Positions 63,309-64,000 of a DNA stretch of 64,000 nt are shown here, piece by piece; position 1 is the first letter of the stretch; the number at the start of each line of letters is the position of its first letter. A program made the translations under genes and the position numbers. The notes beneath the pieces were generated by a model. The model did no database searches, was not told the DNA's origin, and saw nothing but the letters and a program-made list of their open reading frames with translations. The DNA comes from Halalkalicoccus jeotgali B3 (lineage in GTDB: Archaea; Halobacteriota; Halobacteria; Halobacteriales; Halalkalicoccaceae), in NCBI RefSeq assembly GCF_000196895.1, contig NC_014297.1, positions 434,001-498,000 on the forward strand. The letters are read 5' to 3'.

Positions 63309-64000
63309 ATGGAATTAGAAGATAGTCGACTCCTCATTACAGGAGGTGCTGGATTCATCGGTTCGCACCTCTCTGAGCAACTCCTTGCAGCCGGAAATGA
63401 AGTCGTTATTCTCGATAACTTTGCAAATAGCGAACCCGGAGATGTCCCCAACGAGGCAGAACTAGTTGAGGGCGATGTCACTGATCTCGCTGTTGTCAAC
63501 GAAGCTATTGATAGCGACATCGACGGCGTGTTCCACCTCGCAGCACGCAAATCGGTCAATGACGAGTGGCCGCGCCAGCAGTTCGAGGAGAACACTGCGA
63601 TGACCTATAATATTCTCAAGGCGATGGATCATTCTGATGTTTCTGAGATCGCTTTTACTTCCTCTTCGACAGTCTATGGGGAGGCCCCGCGTCCGACACC
63701 TGAGGACTACGCACCCGCAGAACCGATCAGTGTCTACGCGACGAGCAAGATCGCCGATGAAAGTCTGCTCTCGACGCACGCCCATACCCATGGAATGCGG
63801 GTGTGGACCTTTCGGTTCGCGAATATCGTCGGCCCGCGACTCCGTGGAGCGGTGATTCCCGACTTCGTCGAGAAGCTCCGGGCGAACCCCGAGACGCTGA
63901 CGATCCTCGGTAACGGTCGTCAGGAAAAGTCCTATATGTATATTGAGGACTGTCTGGACGCGATGAGCCACATCATTGAGCATACTGATCAACCAGTCAA
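63309..64000 (+). CDS. NAD-dependent epimerase/dehydratase (3' end outside window)
   Basis: The first 230 residues of an extended short-chain dehydrogenase. The dinucleotide motif ITGGAGFIGSHL is at residues 10-20, TSSSTVYGE carries the catalytic serine, and Tyr-Ala-Thr-Ser-Lys is the active-site pair. A TATA-like AATAAAC at about 63279-63285 lies about 25 bases before ATG 63309. It resembles nucleotide-sugar epimerases used in glycan assembly, and codon use returns toward the haloarchaeal norm along it. It continues beyond base 64000. Confidence 0.85.
   Translation, partial: MELEDSRLLITGGAGFIGSHLSEQLLAAGNEVVILDNFANSEPGDVPNEAELVEGDVTDLAVVNEAIDSDIDGVFHLAARKSVNDEWPRQQFEENTAMTYNILKAMDHSDVSEIAFTSSSTVYGEAPRPTPEDYAPAEPISVYATSKIADESLLSTHAHTHGMRVWTFRFANIVGPRLRGAVIPDFVEKLRANPETLTILGNGRQEKSYMYIEDCLDAMSHIIEHTDQPV

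Overview
The window comes from a haloarchaeon (class Halobacteria). Most of it is GC-rich, the predicted proteins are strongly acidic, exported proteins carry twin-arginine lipoprotein signals, and many genes begin at or just after a TATA box about 25-30 bases upstream of the start codon, as in leaderless haloarchaeal transcripts. I cannot name the genus. I saw no rRNA, tRNA, CRISPR array or intact insertion sequence.

Region 1 (1-13.2 kb) is central carbon metabolism: an ADP-forming acyl-CoA synthetase, a flavin-dependent oxidoreductase, a peroxiredoxin, a pyruvate-dehydrogenase-type E1 alpha, a BASS transporter, an esterase, a Gfo/Idh/MocA sugar dehydrogenase, and an acetoin-dehydrogenase-like set (E1 alpha, E1 beta, AcoX) facing a lipoyl E2. 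That E2 lacks the usual catalytic histidine.

Region 2 (13.4-27.8 kb) is a sugar-acid and lactate catabolic island: an enolase-superfamily dehydratase/racemase, a two-gene lactate-utilisation set with LutB and LutA fused, a universal stress protein, a zinc alcohol dehydrogenase, altronate dehydratase split over three genes, a TRAP transporter, an SDR oxidoreductase, a mannonate dehydratase and an IclR regulator with a perfect inverted repeat in its promoter. Together they look like a hexuronate uptake and degradation system converging on 2-keto-3-deoxygluconate.

Region 3 (28.3-46.2 kb) is mixed: a nucleotide-sugar epimerase, a lipase-maturation-factor-like protein with a DCC thiol oxidoreductase, a decayed ureohydrolase pseudogene, a short MoxR operon, a dipeptide/oligopeptide ABC transporter with fused ATPases, an SLC13-type permease, HtpX and a membrane hydrolase.

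Region 4 (46.5-50 kb) is an iron-uptake locus. Two siderophore-type binding lipoproteins flank a flavoprotein, and each lipoprotein promoter carries a pair of TTTAGGC-type palindromes with identical 36-bp geometry, very likely sites for a DtxR-family iron regulator.

Region 5 (about 52.3-63.3 kb) is largely AT-rich and looks like an accessory island. It holds a divergent geranylgeranylglyceryl-phosphate-synthase-like gene, a two-domain DUF4399 lipoprotein, twin small zinc-finger genes, HalOD1 and winged-helix regulators, a GC-rich beta-helix plus Tat-protein pair, and a MacB-like ABC exporter with Ig-like extracellular domains. The window ends inside a second epimerase gene.
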